Shown here one piece after another: positions 36,050 to 44,897 of a DNA stretch of 64,000 nucleotides (the first letter of the stretch is position 1; each line of letters opens with the position of its first letter). A model generated the notes under the pieces. The model was given only the letters and a program-made list of their open reading frames with translations, had not been told where the DNA came from and made no database searches. Both the position numbers and the translations under genes were made by a program. This DNA is from Kitasatospora albolonga (GTDB taxonomy: Bacteria; Actinomycetota; Actinomycetes; Streptomycetales; Streptomycetaceae): the NCBI GenBank assembly GCA_002082585.1, contig CP020563.1:6876001-6940000 (forward strand), given 5' to 3'.

Positions 36050-36087
36050 CACTCCGCGTCCCCGAAACACCCCGCTGACGCACGGGC

Positions 36088-36111
36088 GTTCCGCGCGGTC
36101 CGCCGCGGAAC
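36088..36111 (+). promoter_or_regulatory. Possible attenuator hairpin
   Basis: Perfect 8-bp arms (36088-36095 and 36104-36111) with an 8-nt loop lie 38 bp after the small ORF stop and 90 bp before the flavin reductase start. Placement fits an attenuator; no T-run follows. Confidence 0.4.
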
Positions 36112-36200
36112 CGGTCGCGTGACTTTTCCCGTACGTTCTCGCCCGCCGCGCCGTCTCCTTACCGCCGCGCGTCCTTTTCCGCCTTTCCCCTCCAGGAGAG

Positions 36201-36704
36201 ATGTTGACCATCACCGTTTCCCCGTATGCCGCCGGGTACGCCCCGGACCGTTTCAAGCAGGTGTTCCGCCGCTATCCGGCGGGCGTGGTCGTCGTCACCG
36301 CCGACTCCGGCCGCGGGCCCGTCGGCTTCACCGCCACCTCGCTCACCTCGCTCTCCCTCGACCCGCCGCTGGTCTCCTACGGCATCGGCACCACCACCTC
36401 CTCCTGGCCCCATGTGGAGCGGGCCGCCTCCACCGTCGTCAACTTCCTCGGCGCCGACCAGGAGTCCGTCGCCCGCACCTTCGCCACCAGCGGCATCGAC
36501 CGGTTCGCCGCCCCCACCGCCTGGCGGCGGCTGGCCGGGGGCGAGCCGGTGCTCGACGGGTCGGCCGGCTGGCTGCGGCTGGAGACCGAGCGGATCGTGC
36601 CCGCCGGGGACCACCGGATCGTCATCGCCCGGGTCACCGACTCCTGGCTCGACGAGGGCCGCAGCCCGCTGCTCTTCCACAACGGCACCTACCACTCCCT
36701 CTGA
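36201..36704 (+). CDS. Flavin reductase (FMN reductase, HpaC/SsuE-like split barrel)
   Basis: A 167-residue flavin reductase-like domain protein that supplies reduced FMN to two-component monooxygenases. Family marks: FKQVFRRYPAGVVVVTA (about 18-34), GFTATSLTSLSLDPPLVSYGI (about 42-62), and the C-terminal HNGTYHSL. It is the first structural gene and its partner is likely the FMN monooxygenase five genes downstream. ATG 36201 is very close to AGGAGAG; TTG at 36204 would give better spacing. The next gene begins 17 bp after its stop. Confidence 0.88.
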   Translation: MLTITVSPYAAGYAPDRFKQVFRRYPAGVVVVTADSGRGPVGFTATSLTSLSLDPPLVSYGIGTTTSSWPHVERAASTVVNFLGADQESVARTFATSGIDRFAAPTAWRRLAGGEPVLDGSAGWLRLETERIVPAGDHRIVIARVTDSWLDEGRSPLLFHNGTYHSL

Positions 36705-36721
36705 GCACAGGAATACCTCTC

Positions 36722-37804
36722 ATGTCTCCTCACCCCACCGACGGCCCTTCCGCCACCGCGCGAACCGTGGGCCGCAGATCATTTCTCGCCCTCGCCACCG
36801 GAACGGTTCTCGGTCTCGCCGCCTGCTCCCCTCAGGTGAAGACGGCCGCCAACGCCGAACCCGCCGGAAAACTCCCCTCGGGCGCCCCGCCGCCCGGAAC
36901 GAAACTGGCCGTGGCGGTACGCCAGACCCGGCTCCAGCTCGAACCCTCCGGACTCAAGAAGGACCTCGCCTTCACCGTTTCCGAATGGCCGAACCTGAGC
37001 GCGGGACCGGATATCATCCAGGGATTCCGGGCCCGGTCCATCGACCTCGCCTCCAATGCGGGAATTCCCCCGATCCAGGCCAAGGCCATCGGCGTGCAGA
37101 CCCGGATCGTCGCCGTCCAGGTGCGGCCCCTGCCCATCTACACCTTCGCCACCGCCCCCGGCACCGCCATCGCCTCGGTGGCGGACTTCCGCGGCAAGAA
37201 GATCGGCTTCTCCCAGGGCCAGGCCCAGGGCGTCGTCGTCCTGCGCGCCCTGAAGGCCGCCGGGCTCAAGAACAGCGACGTCGAACTCGTCGCCCTGCCC
37301 AGCACCCAGTTCCTCACCGCCCTGCAGTCGAAGCAGGTCGACGTGGCGCCGCTGGGGGAGCCGTCCCTCACCAAGTACCTCGACCAGTACGCCAAGGACG
37401 GGGCCGCCGCCGTCAAGACCGACGTCGTGGACCTGCTCACCGTCCTGTGGGCCCCGGTCGAGGTGCTCGACGACCCCGCGAAGGCCGCCGCCGTCCGCAA
37501 CTTCATCCCGCTCTGGGCCAAGGGCCTGGTCTGGGCGTGGGAGAACACCGACGAGTGGATCGACACGTACTACGTGAAGGACCAGGGCGTCTCCGCCGCC
37601 GACGGGAAGCGCATCGTCTCCTCCCTGAACAAGCCTCAGTTCCCGGTCAGTTGGGACAAGGCGATCGCGTGGGAGCAGGAGACCGCCGACCTGATGGCCG
37701 AGGGCGGCTTCGTACCGGAGCAGGACGTCACCGACCTGTTCGACCGCCGCTTCGAGGGCCTGGCGGCGGAGTCCGTCGCGGCCGAGTACCGGGAGACCTC
37801 ATGA
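36722..37804 (+). CDS. ABC transporter substrate-binding lipoprotein (SsuA/NrtA type)
   Basis: A 360-residue solute-binding protein. A twin-arginine-like leader (R18-R19, SFLALATG) is followed by a lipobox LAAC with C35 as the lipidation site. The body follows the NMT1/SsuA-like fold (VADFRGKKIGFSQGQAQG, then LPSTQFLTALQSKQVDVAPLG), the family that binds sulfonates, taurine, nitrate or thiamine precursors. It is translationally coupled to the permease (ATGA). Substrate is unknown; an aliphatic sulfonate or other organosulfur compound is my inference from the operon. Confidence 0.87.
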   Translation: MSPHPTDGPSATARTVGRRSFLALATGTVLGLAACSPQVKTAANAEPAGKLPSGAPPPGTKLAVAVRQTRLQLEPSGLKKDLAFTVSEWPNLSAGPDIIQGFRARSIDLASNAGIPPIQAKAIGVQTRIVAVQVRPLPIYTFATAPGTAIASVADFRGKKIGFSQGQAQGVVVLRALKAAGLKNSDVELVALPSTQFLTALQSKQVDVAPLGEPSLTKYLDQYAKDGAAAVKTDVVDLLTVLWAPVEVLDDPAKAAAVRNFIPLWAKGLVWAWENTDEWIDTYYVKDQGVSAADGKRIVSSLNKPQFPVSWDKAIAWEQETADLMAEGGFVPEQDVTDLFDRRFEGLAAESVAAEYRETS

Positions 37805-38697
37805 CCGACCTGCTGCCCACGGCCCGTACGGGCGGGCCCGCCGTCCTCACGAAGGGCGCGGCGCCCCCGGGTGACGGCCCGCCCCGGGAGCCCGGCCCCG
37901 CCACCGTCGCGCGCGGCACCCGCAGACGGCTCGGCCCCGGCCGGTCCCTGCCCTTCGGCCGGCTCATCGGCCCCGCCCTGCTCGTCGCCCTGTGGTGGGC
38001 GGCCTCCGCCTCCGGCTATCTGGACCCGCGCATCCTGTCCGGGCCCGGCAGCGTGATCTCCACCGCCTCCGACCTGGTCGCCACCGGGCGCCTCCAGGAC
38101 AACGTCCTCATCTCCCTCCAGCGAGCGGGCCTCGGCCTGTTCTTCGGTGTCGTCAGCGGCGTCGTCCTCGCGGTCGCGGCCGGACTGAGCCGCAGCGGCG
38201 AGTACCTGATCGACGGGCCGCTCCAGATCAAGCGCGCCATCCCCTCGCTCGCCATGCTGCCCCTGCTGATCCTCTGGCTCGGCATCGGCGAGGAGATGAA
38301 GGTGACCGTCATCGCCCTCGGCGTCGCGGTCAGCATGTACATCAACACCTTCGCGTTCCTGACCTCCATCGACAGCCGGTATGTGGAGCTGGCGGAGGGA
38401 CTCGACCTGGGCCGGGCCCAGTTCATCCGCAAGGTCGTGATCCCCGGCTCGCTGCCCGGCTTCTTCGTCGGCCTGCGCCTCGGCGTCACCTCGTCCTGGG
38501 TCGGACTGATCGTCGTCGAGCAGATCAACGCCACCAGCGGCATCGGCTACATGATGTTCCAGGCCCAGCAGTACGCCCAGTCCGACGTGATCATCGTGGG
38601 CCTGGTGGCCTACGGGATCTTCGGCTTCGCCTCGGACGCGGCCGTACGCGCCATCGAGAGGAGGGCCCTGTCATGGCGACGCACCCTGGCGGGCTGA
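37801..38697 (+). CDS. ABC transporter permease (SsuC type)
   Basis: A 298-residue inner-membrane permease. A 50-residue basic cytoplasmic N-terminus precedes about six membrane segments. The BPD_transp_1 coupling loop EGLDLGRAQFIRKVVIPGSLPG (about residues 199-220) contacts the ATPase. It most resembles permeases for sulfonates, taurine or nitrate. Its start overlaps the substrate-binding gene stop by 4 bp and its end overlaps the ATPase start by 25 bp. Confidence 0.9.
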   Translation: MTDLLPTARTGGPAVLTKGAAPPGDGPPREPGPATVARGTRRRLGPGRSLPFGRLIGPALLVALWWAASASGYLDPRILSGPGSVISTASDLVATGRLQDNVLISLQRAGLGLFFGVVSGVVLAVAAGLSRSGEYLIDGPLQIKRAIPSLAMLPLLILWLGIGEEMKVTVIALGVAVSMYINTFAFLTSIDSRYVELAEGLDLGRAQFIRKVVIPGSLPGFFVGLRLGVTSSWVGLIVVEQINATSGIGYMMFQAQQYAQSDVIIVGLVAYGIFGFASDAAVRAIERRALSWRRTLAG

Positions 38698-39419
38698 TCA
38701 CCGGGACCCGGCCCGCTGTCCGGACCAAGCGGCTGGTACGGAAGTTCGGCGACCGGATCATTCTGAAGGAGCTCGACCTGACCGTGGCGCCGGGGGAGTT
38801 CACCGCCCTTCTCGGCCGCAGCGGCTCGGGCAAGTCCACCCTGCTGCGGGCCGTCGCCCGCCTCGACCACACGGTCGAGGGCTCCGGCGAACTCACCGTC
38901 CCCGAACGGGTGTCGCTCTCCTTCCAGGACTCGCGGCTGCTGCCCTGGCTCCGCGTCCTGGACAATGTGATCCTCGGGCTGCGCGGCCCCGGCGCCCGGA
39001 CACGCGGCCTCACCGCCCTGGAGGAGGTCGGCCTCGCGGGCCGCGACCGCTCCTGGCCGCACGAGCTCTCCGGCGGCGAACAGCAGCGCGCCGCCCTCGC
39101 CCGGGCCCTGGTCCGCGAACCCGAACTCCTCCTGGCCGACGAGCCGTTCGGCGCCCTCGACGCGCTCACCCGGATCAAGATGCACGGCCTGCTGCGCGAA
39201 CTGTACGAACGCCACCGCCCCGCCGTCCTCCTGGTCACCCACGACGTCGACGAGGCCGTCGAACTCGCCGACCGGGTCCTGGTCCTGGACGAGGGGCTGA
39301 TCTCCGTCGACCTCGCCATCGACCTGCCGACCCCGCGCTCCCGCCGCGACGCGCGCTTCCAGGAGTACCGCGACACCCTGCTCACGGCCCTCGGGGTCAT
39401 CCAGCCGCCGCCGGGCTGA
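38673..39419 (+). CDS. ABC transporter ATP-binding protein (SsuB type)
   Basis: A 248-residue ATPase subunit. Walker A GRSGSGKST (about residues 48-56), Q-loop FQDSRLLPWL (about 85-94), signature LSGGEQQR (about 131-138) and Walker B LLLADEPFGALDA (about 152-164) are all intact, followed by the H-loop THDVDEA. The DSRLLPW Q-loop is typical of nitrate/sulfonate/taurine importers. The start lies inside the permease gene, with GAGGAGGG upstream. Confidence 0.92.
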   Translation: MATHPGGLITGTRPAVRTKRLVRKFGDRIILKELDLTVAPGEFTALLGRSGSGKSTLLRAVARLDHTVEGSGELTVPERVSLSFQDSRLLPWLRVLDNVILGLRGPGARTRGLTALEEVGLAGRDRSWPHELSGGEQQRAALARALVREPELLLADEPFGALDALTRIKMHGLLRELYERHRPAVLLVTHDVDEAVELADRVLVLDEGLISVDLAIDLPTPRSRRDARFQEYRDTLLTALGVIQPPPG

Positions 39420-39503
39420 GCCGCAGGCCGCCCGCCCGGCGTGCCACCGACGGCCTGAACCACCGCCGCGCGCGCCCGGAGTGCGCCGCCAACTCTCCGT
39501 ATC

Positions 39504-39607
39504 CGTAAGGACATCACCCGCGCCGGGAGCCCCGCACCCGTACTGGCCTCACCCGCATCGGGAACCCCGCCCTCGTACGGACATCACCCGCACCGGGAAC
39601 CCCGCCC
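39504..39607. repeat. Three 35-bp direct repeats
   Basis: Units start at 39504, 39539 and 39574, an exact 35-bp period, each with a CGTA..CATCACCCG-type core and GGGA(A/G)CCCCGC end. They fill the gap between the ATPase and monooxygenase genes and end just before the ribosome site. They could be protein-binding sites, processing sites or simple expansion. Confidence 0.8.
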
Positions 39608-39627
39608 GCCCCTGCCTGGAGACACCC

Positions 39628-41055
39628 ATGCCCGCAGCCAAGAACCGCAAGCCGCTCCACCTCAACGCCTTCCTCATGTCCACCGGCCACCACGAGGCGT
39701 CCTGGCGGCTCCCCGAGAGCCCCGCCGAGGCGGGCTCCGACATCGAGCACTACAAGAACCTCGCCCGGATCGCCGAACGCGGCCGTCTGGACTCCCTCTT
39801 CCTCGCCGACAGCCCCGTCCTCATGGGCGACCCCGGCCGCCGTCCGGCCGCCAAGCTGGAGCCCACCGTCCTGCTCACCGCGCTGGCCGGGGCCACCGAG
39901 CGCATCGGGCTCATCGCCACCGCCTCCACCAGCTACAACGAGCCCTACAACCTGGCCCGCCGGTTCGCCTCGCTGGACCATGTCTCCGGCGGCCGGGCCG
40001 GCTGGAACATCGTCACCACCGCCGGGGCCGACGCCGCCCGCAATTTCGGCCTGGACGACACCCCGCTGCACCACGAGCGCTACCGCCGGGCCGCCGAGTT
40101 CGTCGAGGTCTCCACCAAGCTCTGGGACAGCTGGGCGGACGACGCCGTCGTCGCCGACAAGGAGAGCGGCGTCCACGCCCGGGCCGAACGGGTCCGGGCC
40201 ATCGGCCACCGGGGCGAGTTCTTCCGCGTGGACGGCCCCCTCAACGTCCAGCGCCCGCCCCAGGGTTACCCGCTGCTCGTGCAGGCGGGCTCCAGCGAGG
40301 ACGGCAAGGACTTCGCCGCCCGGTACGCCGAGGCCGTCTTCACCGCCCAGCAGACCCTGGAGGAGGGCATCGCCTTCTACCGGGACGTCAAGGCACGGGC
40401 CGTGGCGCTCGGCCGCGACCCGGACGGCATCAAGATCCTGCCCGGCATCGTCCCCGTCATCGGCGACACCGAGGCCGAGGCCCGCGAACTGGACGCCGAG
40501 CTCGACCGGCTCATCGTCCCCGAGTACGCCAAACGCCAGCTCGCCCTGCGCCTCAAGATCGCCCCGGACGACCTGGACCTGGACGCCGAACTCCCCGAGG
40601 ACATCCCCACCGAGGACGAGATCGAGGGAGCCAAGAGCCGCTACACCCTGATCGTGGAGCTGGCCCGCCGCGAACGTCTGACCGTACGCCAGCTCATCGG
40701 GCGGCTCGGCGGCGGACGCGGCCACCGCACCTTCGCCGGGACCGCCGAGCAGGTCGCCGACACCATCGAGCACTGGTACGACAGCGGGGCCGCCGACGGG
40801 TTCAACATCATGCCCGCCGTGCTCCCCTCGGGACTCGAGGTCTTCGTCGACCGGGTCGTCCCGATCCTCCAGGAGCGCGGCCTCTTCCGCACCGAGTACA
40901 CCGGCTCCACCCTGCGCGAGCACTACGGCCTGCCGCGCCCCGCCAACCAGCTGTTCGACACGGCGGACCAAGCAGGCCAGGCGGACCGGGCGGACCGTGC
41001 GGCCCCGGCCGCCTCCGCACCTCACACCGACCTGGCCGCGGCGGGGGCCCGGTGA
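39628..41055 (+). CDS. NtaA/SnaA/DszA-type FMN-dependent monooxygenase
   Basis: A 475-residue luciferase-like monooxygenase of the NtaA/SnaA/DszA branch. It begins with LHLNAFLMSTGHHEASWR. Core motifs are GRLDSLFLADSP (about 51-62), TSYNEPYNLARRFASLDHVSGGRAGWNIVT (split around 104-133) and YPLLVQAGSSEDGKDFAARYAEAVF (about 213-237). Relatives use FMNH2 and oxygen to open sulfones, sulfides or amino-polycarboxylates. Reduced flavin would come from the operon's flavin reductase. The last 40 residues are a disordered Ala/Asp/Arg tail. Its stop overlaps the exporter start. Confidence 0.9.
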   Translation: MPAAKNRKPLHLNAFLMSTGHHEASWRLPESPAEAGSDIEHYKNLARIAERGRLDSLFLADSPVLMGDPGRRPAAKLEPTVLLTALAGATERIGLIATASTSYNEPYNLARRFASLDHVSGGRAGWNIVTTAGADAARNFGLDDTPLHHERYRRAAEFVEVSTKLWDSWADDAVVADKESGVHARAERVRAIGHRGEFFRVDGPLNVQRPPQGYPLLVQAGSSEDGKDFAARYAEAVFTAQQTLEEGIAFYRDVKARAVALGRDPDGIKILPGIVPVIGDTEAEARELDAELDRLIVPEYAKRQLALRLKIAPDDLDLDAELPEDIPTEDEIEGAKSRYTLIVELARRERLTVRQLIGRLGGGRGHRTFAGTAEQVADTIEHWYDSGAADGFNIMPAVLPSGLEVFVDRVVPILQERGLFRTEYTGSTLREHYGLPRPANQLFDTADQAGQADRADRAAPAASAPHTDLAAAGAR

Positions 41056-44000
41056 CCGACTGTACGACGCGCGGCGGTGCCGGCCCCCTGCCCCGGGAGG
41101 CCGGCACCGGCTGGGCCCGGCGCCTCCTCGCCTACTGCCTGCGCCACCGCACCGACCTCCTCCTCGCCTTCGGCGCCGCACTCGTTGCCGCCGTAGCCAC
41201 CGCCACCCTGCCCCTGGTCCTGCGCCATGTCGTGGACGGGGTCGCCGACGGCACCACCGCCTCCCTCACCCCCTGGATCGGCCTGCTCGCCGCGCTCGGC
41301 GCCGTACGCTTCGGCGCGAGCTTCACCCGCCGCTACCGGGCCGGGCGGCTCTCCCTCGGCGTCCAGTACGACCTGCGCAACGACGCCTTCGCCGCCCTCC
41401 TGCGTCTCGGCGGCGCCCAGCAGGACGGGCTGCGCACCGGGCAGGTGGTGAGCCGGTCCATCTCCGACATCACCCTCATCCAGACGCTGCTGCAATTCCT
41501 GCCGAACCTCACGGGCAACGTCCTGATGTTCGTCTTCTCGCTGGTCTTCATGGCCTGGCTCTCGCCCCTGCTGACCGTCGTGGCGCTCGTCGTCGGGCCG
41601 CTGCTCTACACCATCGCGCTGCGCAGCCGCCGCGACCTCTTCCCCGCCAACTGGCACGCCCAGCAGGAGGCCGCCGAGGTCGCCGCCACCGTCGAGGCGA
41701 CCGTCACCGGCGTCCGGGTCGTCAAGGGCTTCGGCCAGGAGAGCCGGGAGCTCACCGGGCTGGAGGAGCGAGCCCGTACGCTGTTCGCCTCCCGGCTGCG
41801 CGTCGTCCGCTTCACCAGCCGCTACAACCCGGCACTCCAGGCGGTCCCGGCCCTCGGCCAGGTCGCTGTCCTGGCGCTGGGCGGCTGGATGGCCCTGCAC
41901 GGCCGGATCTCGCTCGGCACCTTCCTCGCCTTCACCACCTACCTGGGCTCCTTCGTCACCCCCGTACGCCAGGTCGCCACCCTGCTCACCGTCTGGCAGC
42001 AGGCACGGGCGGGGGCCGAACGTGTCCTGGAGGTCGTCGACGAGGCCCCCGTCATCACCGACGCACCGGACGCCCGCGAGCTGCCCGACGACCCGGAACG
42101 CCCGCCCGCCCTCTCCTGGCGGTCCGTCACTTTCCGTTACGGAGAAGGTGATCCGCTCCTCCATGACTTCACGCTCGACGTCCGTCCCGGCGAGACTGTC
42201 GCCCTGATCGGCGCGGCGGGCTCCGGCAAGTCCACCGCCGCCGCCCTGCTGCCGCGCTTCTACGACGTACCCTCCGGAACGGTCGCCGTCGACGGCACCG
42301 ACGTCCGCGAGCTCTCCCTCGCCTCGCTCCGCTCCCGGATCGGGTTCGTCTTCGAGGAGAGCCTGCTGATCTCCGGCACCGTGCGCGCCAACATCGCCTA
42401 CGGGGTCCCGGACGCCACCGACGAACAGATCCGCGAGGCGGCCCGGATCGCCTGTGCCGACGAGTTCATCGAGCGCCTCCCGCAGGGGTACGACACCGTC
42501 GTCGGCGAACAGGGCCTCACCCTCTCCGGCGGCCAGCGCCAGCGCATCGCGCTCGCCCGCGCCCTCGCCGCCGACCCGGCCGTCCTCGTCCTGGACGACG
42601 CCACCTCCGCCATCGACGCCCGGGTGGAGGCCCGCATCCACGCCCGGCTGCACGAGGCGACCCGTCGCCGTACGACGCTGATCGTGGCGCACCGCCGCTC
42701 CACCCTGGAACTCGCCGACCGGATCGCCGTACTGGACGGCGGCCGGATCACCGACACCGGAACCCTGGACGAACTCCGTTCCCGTTCCGCCCTGTTCCGT
42801 ACGCTGCTGTCGACGGCCGAGCCCACGGCCTCCGAACCCGTGCCGGAGGCCCCGGCGGGCGGGGTGACCGCGGATCTGTGGCGGCGCGAGGCCGCCGAGG
42901 CCGCCGACACCGAGGAGGGCACCGCCGTCCGCGCCGCCCAGGCGCTGGCCGAGGCCGCCGCCACCGCCGGGCCCGGACGCGGCGGCCCCGGCGGCGGGGT
43001 GCTCGGCTCCGCCCCGCCCAGCCCGGAGCTGATCGCCGGGCTCGCCCGCCTCCCGCTGCCCGAGGCCGATCCGAAGGTGCCCACCGCCCAAGCGGTCGCC
43101 GCCGACCGGGAGTTCCACCTCGGCACCCTGCTGCGGCCCTTCCGCCTCCCGCTCCTCCTGGGGCTGCTCCTGGTCGCCCTGGACGCGGGGGCGCAGATCG
43201 CGGTCCCCGTCCTCGTACGCCATGGGGTCGACCACGGGGTGGCCCGCCAGGCCGGGGGAGTCCTCCTCGCGGCGGCGGCCGTCGCGGGGCTCGTGACCGC
43301 GGTGAACTGGCTGATCGGGGTGGCCCAGGTCCGCACCACCGGACGCACCGGCGAACGGCTGCTCTACACCCTGCGCGTGAAGACGTTCGCCCAGCTCCAG
43401 CGGCTCGGCCTGGACTACTACGAACGGGAGCTCGGCGGCCGGATCATGACCCGGATGACCACGGACGTGGACGCCCTGTCCACCTTCCTCCAGACCGGTC
43501 TGATCACCGCCGTCGTCAGCCTGCTGACCGTCCTCGGCGTCCTGGTCGCGCTGCTCGTCATCGACGCGGGCCTCGCCACCGTCCTGCTCGTCGCCCTCCC
43601 CGTCCTGATCGCCGCCACCGCCCTCTTCCGCCACCACTCCGTTCCCGCCTACCGCGAGGCCAGGGAGCGCGTCAGCGCGGTCAACGCCTGCCTCCAGGAG
43701 AACGTCACCGCCATCCGCGTCACCCAGGCGTTCCGCCGAGAGCACCACAACGCCCGGGACTTCGCCCAACTCGCCTGGGGATTCCGGGACTCACGGCTGC
43801 GCGCCCAGCGGTACATGGGCACGTTCTTCCCGTTCGTGGAGTTCCTCGGCACCCTGTCGGCCGCCGCCGTCCTGGTCGTCGGCGCGGGCCAAGTGCGCTC
43901 CGGCGAGCTGAGCGCGGGCACGCTGATCGCCTTCCTCCTCTACGTGGAGCTGTTCTTCTCGCCCATCCAGCAGCTCTCCCAGGTCTTCGACGGCTACCAG

Positions 44001-44897
44001 CAGGCGGTGATCGGCCTCGGCCGCCTCCGCTCCCTGATGCGCACCCCGGCGGGCACCCCACCGGCCGAACAGCCGCTGCCCGTGGACAAGTTGCGCGGTG
44101 AGGTCGAGTTCGACGCGGTGTCGTTCGGTTACGGAGCCGGCGGCGGCCAGGAGGTCCTGCACGGGCTCCGGCTCCGCATCGCCCCCGGCGAGACCGTCGC
44201 CCTGGTCGGGGCGACCGGCGCGGGCAAGTCCACCGTCGTCAAACTGCTGGCCCGCTTCTACGACCCGACCGCCGGGACCGTCCGCGTCGACGGCCACGAC
44301 CTGCGCGACCTGGAACTCGCGGAGTACCGGCGGCGCCTGGGCCTCGTCCCCCAGGAACCCCACCTCTTCAGCGGCACCGTCCGGGACGCCATCGCCTACG
44401 GGCGCCCCGACGCCACCGACGCCGAGGTGGAGAGCGCGGCCCGCGCGGTGGGCGCGCACGAGATGATCGCCGGGCTCCGGCTCGGCTACCTCCAGCAGGT
44501 GGGGGAGCGGGGCCGCAACCTCTCCGCCGGACAGCGCCAGCTCCTCGCCCTGGCCCGGGCCGAACTCGTCGACCCGGACCTGCTGTTGCTCGACGAGGCC
44601 ACCGCCTCGCTCGACCTGGCCACCGAACGCCGGGTCGCCGCCGCGACGGAGGCCCTGTGCCGCCGCCGTACGACCGTGGTCGTCGCCCACCGGCTGACCA
44701 CCGCGGCCCGCGCCGACCGGGTCGTCGTCCTGGACGCCGGAGCCGTGGTCGAGAGCGGCACCCACACCGAACTCCTCGCCGCGCGGGGCCCGTACCACCG
44801 CCTGTGGGAGGCGTTCCGGCAGACCGGCGGCGGCCCCCTCCCGCCGCAGGACCACCCCGACCCCACCGTTCAGCTCGTCAAGGAGAGTGCACGATGA
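41052..44897 (+). CDS. Single-chain two-module ABC exporter with asymmetric ATP sites
   Basis: A 1281-residue fusion of two half-exporters, each a six-helix membrane domain plus ATPase. NBD1: Walker A GAAGSGKST from residue 386, signature LSGGQ from 491, Walker B ending D515-D516, so the usual catalytic glutamate is aspartate. NBD2: Walker A GATGAGKST from 1053, signature LSAGQ from 1157, Walker B D1181 with catalytic E1182. The Asp516 site and the LSAGQ signature would meet in one composite ATP site, the degenerate-site layout known from heterodimeric exporters such as TM287/288. Residues about 600-690 are a linker. The GTG start overlaps the monooxygenase stop; the stop overlaps the reductase start. 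Confidence 0.92.
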   Translation: MTDCTTRGGAGPLPREAGTGWARRLLAYCLRHRTDLLLAFGAALVAAVATATLPLVLRHVVDGVADGTTASLTPWIGLLAALGAVRFGASFTRRYRAGRLSLGVQYDLRNDAFAALLRLGGAQQDGLRTGQVVSRSISDITLIQTLLQFLPNLTGNVLMFVFSLVFMAWLSPLLTVVALVVGPLLYTIALRSRRDLFPANWHAQQEAAEVAATVEATVTGVRVVKGFGQESRELTGLEERARTLFASRLRVVRFTSRYNPALQAVPALGQVAVLALGGWMALHGRISLGTFLAFTTYLGSFVTPVRQVATLLTVWQQARAGAERVLEVVDEAPVITDAPDARELPDDPERPPALSWRSVTFRYGEGDPLLHDFTLDVRPGETVALIGAAGSGKSTAAALLPRFYDVPSGTVAVDGTDVRELSLASLRSRIGFVFEESLLISGTVRANIAYGVPDATDEQIREAARIACADEFIERLPQGYDTVVGEQGLTLSGGQRQRIALARALAADPAVLVLDDATSAIDARVEARIHARLHEATRRRTTLIVAHRRSTLELADRIAVLDGGRITDTGTLDELRSRSALFRTLLSTAEPTASEPVPEAPAGGVTADLWRREAAEAADTEEGTAVRAAQALAEAAATAGPGRGGPGGGVLGSAPPSPELIAGLARLPLPEADPKVPTAQAVAADREFHLGTLLRPFRLPLLLGLLLVALDAGAQIAVPVLVRHGVDHGVARQAGGVLLAAAAVAGLVTAVNWLIGVAQVRTTGRTGERLLYTLRVKTFAQLQRLGLDYYERELGGRIMTRMTTDVDALSTFLQTGLITAVVSLLTVLGVLVALLVIDAGLATVLLVALPVLIAATALFRHHSVPAYREARERVSAVNACLQENVTAIRVTQAFRREHHNARDFAQLAWGFRDSRLRAQRYMGTFFPFVEFLGTLSAAAVLVVGAGQVRSGELSAGTLIAFLLYVELFFSPIQQLSQVFDGYQQAVIGLGRLRSLMRTPAGTPPAEQPLPVDKLRGEVEFDAVSFGYGAGGGQEVLHGLRLRIAPGETVALVGATGAGKSTVVKLLARFYDPTAGTVRVDGHDLRDLELAEYRRRLGLVPQEPHLFSGTVRDAIAYGRPDATDAEVESAARAVGAHEMIAGLRLGYLQQVGERGRNLSAGQRQLLALARAELVDPDLLLLDEATASLDLATERRVAAATEALCRRRTTVVVAHRLTTAARADRVVVLDAGAVVESGTHTELLAARGPYHRLWEAFRQTGGGPLPPQDHPDPTVQLVKESAR

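Larger units (their letters stand above)
35823..36200 (+). other. 378-bp leader region of the organosulfur operon
   Basis: This gap contains a TTGACC element (35885-35890), a Cys-rich small ORF (35921-36049) and an 8-bp hairpin (36088-36111), then the flavin reductase ribosome site. A run of relatively AT-rich sequence (35862-35886) precedes the promoter. The order of promoter, leader and hairpin repeats that ahead of the ROK gene. Confidence 0.55.

Noticed and set aside
35965-36078. Alternative small frame in the flavin reductase leader (MPLPLSYGCTGEQF...)
   Set aside because: It starts inside the Cys-rich ORF, lacks its own promoter or ribosome site and has one cysteine only.
39504-39607. 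35-bp repeats as a CRISPR array
   Set aside because: The units are contiguous without spacers and imperfect; no cas genes are present.
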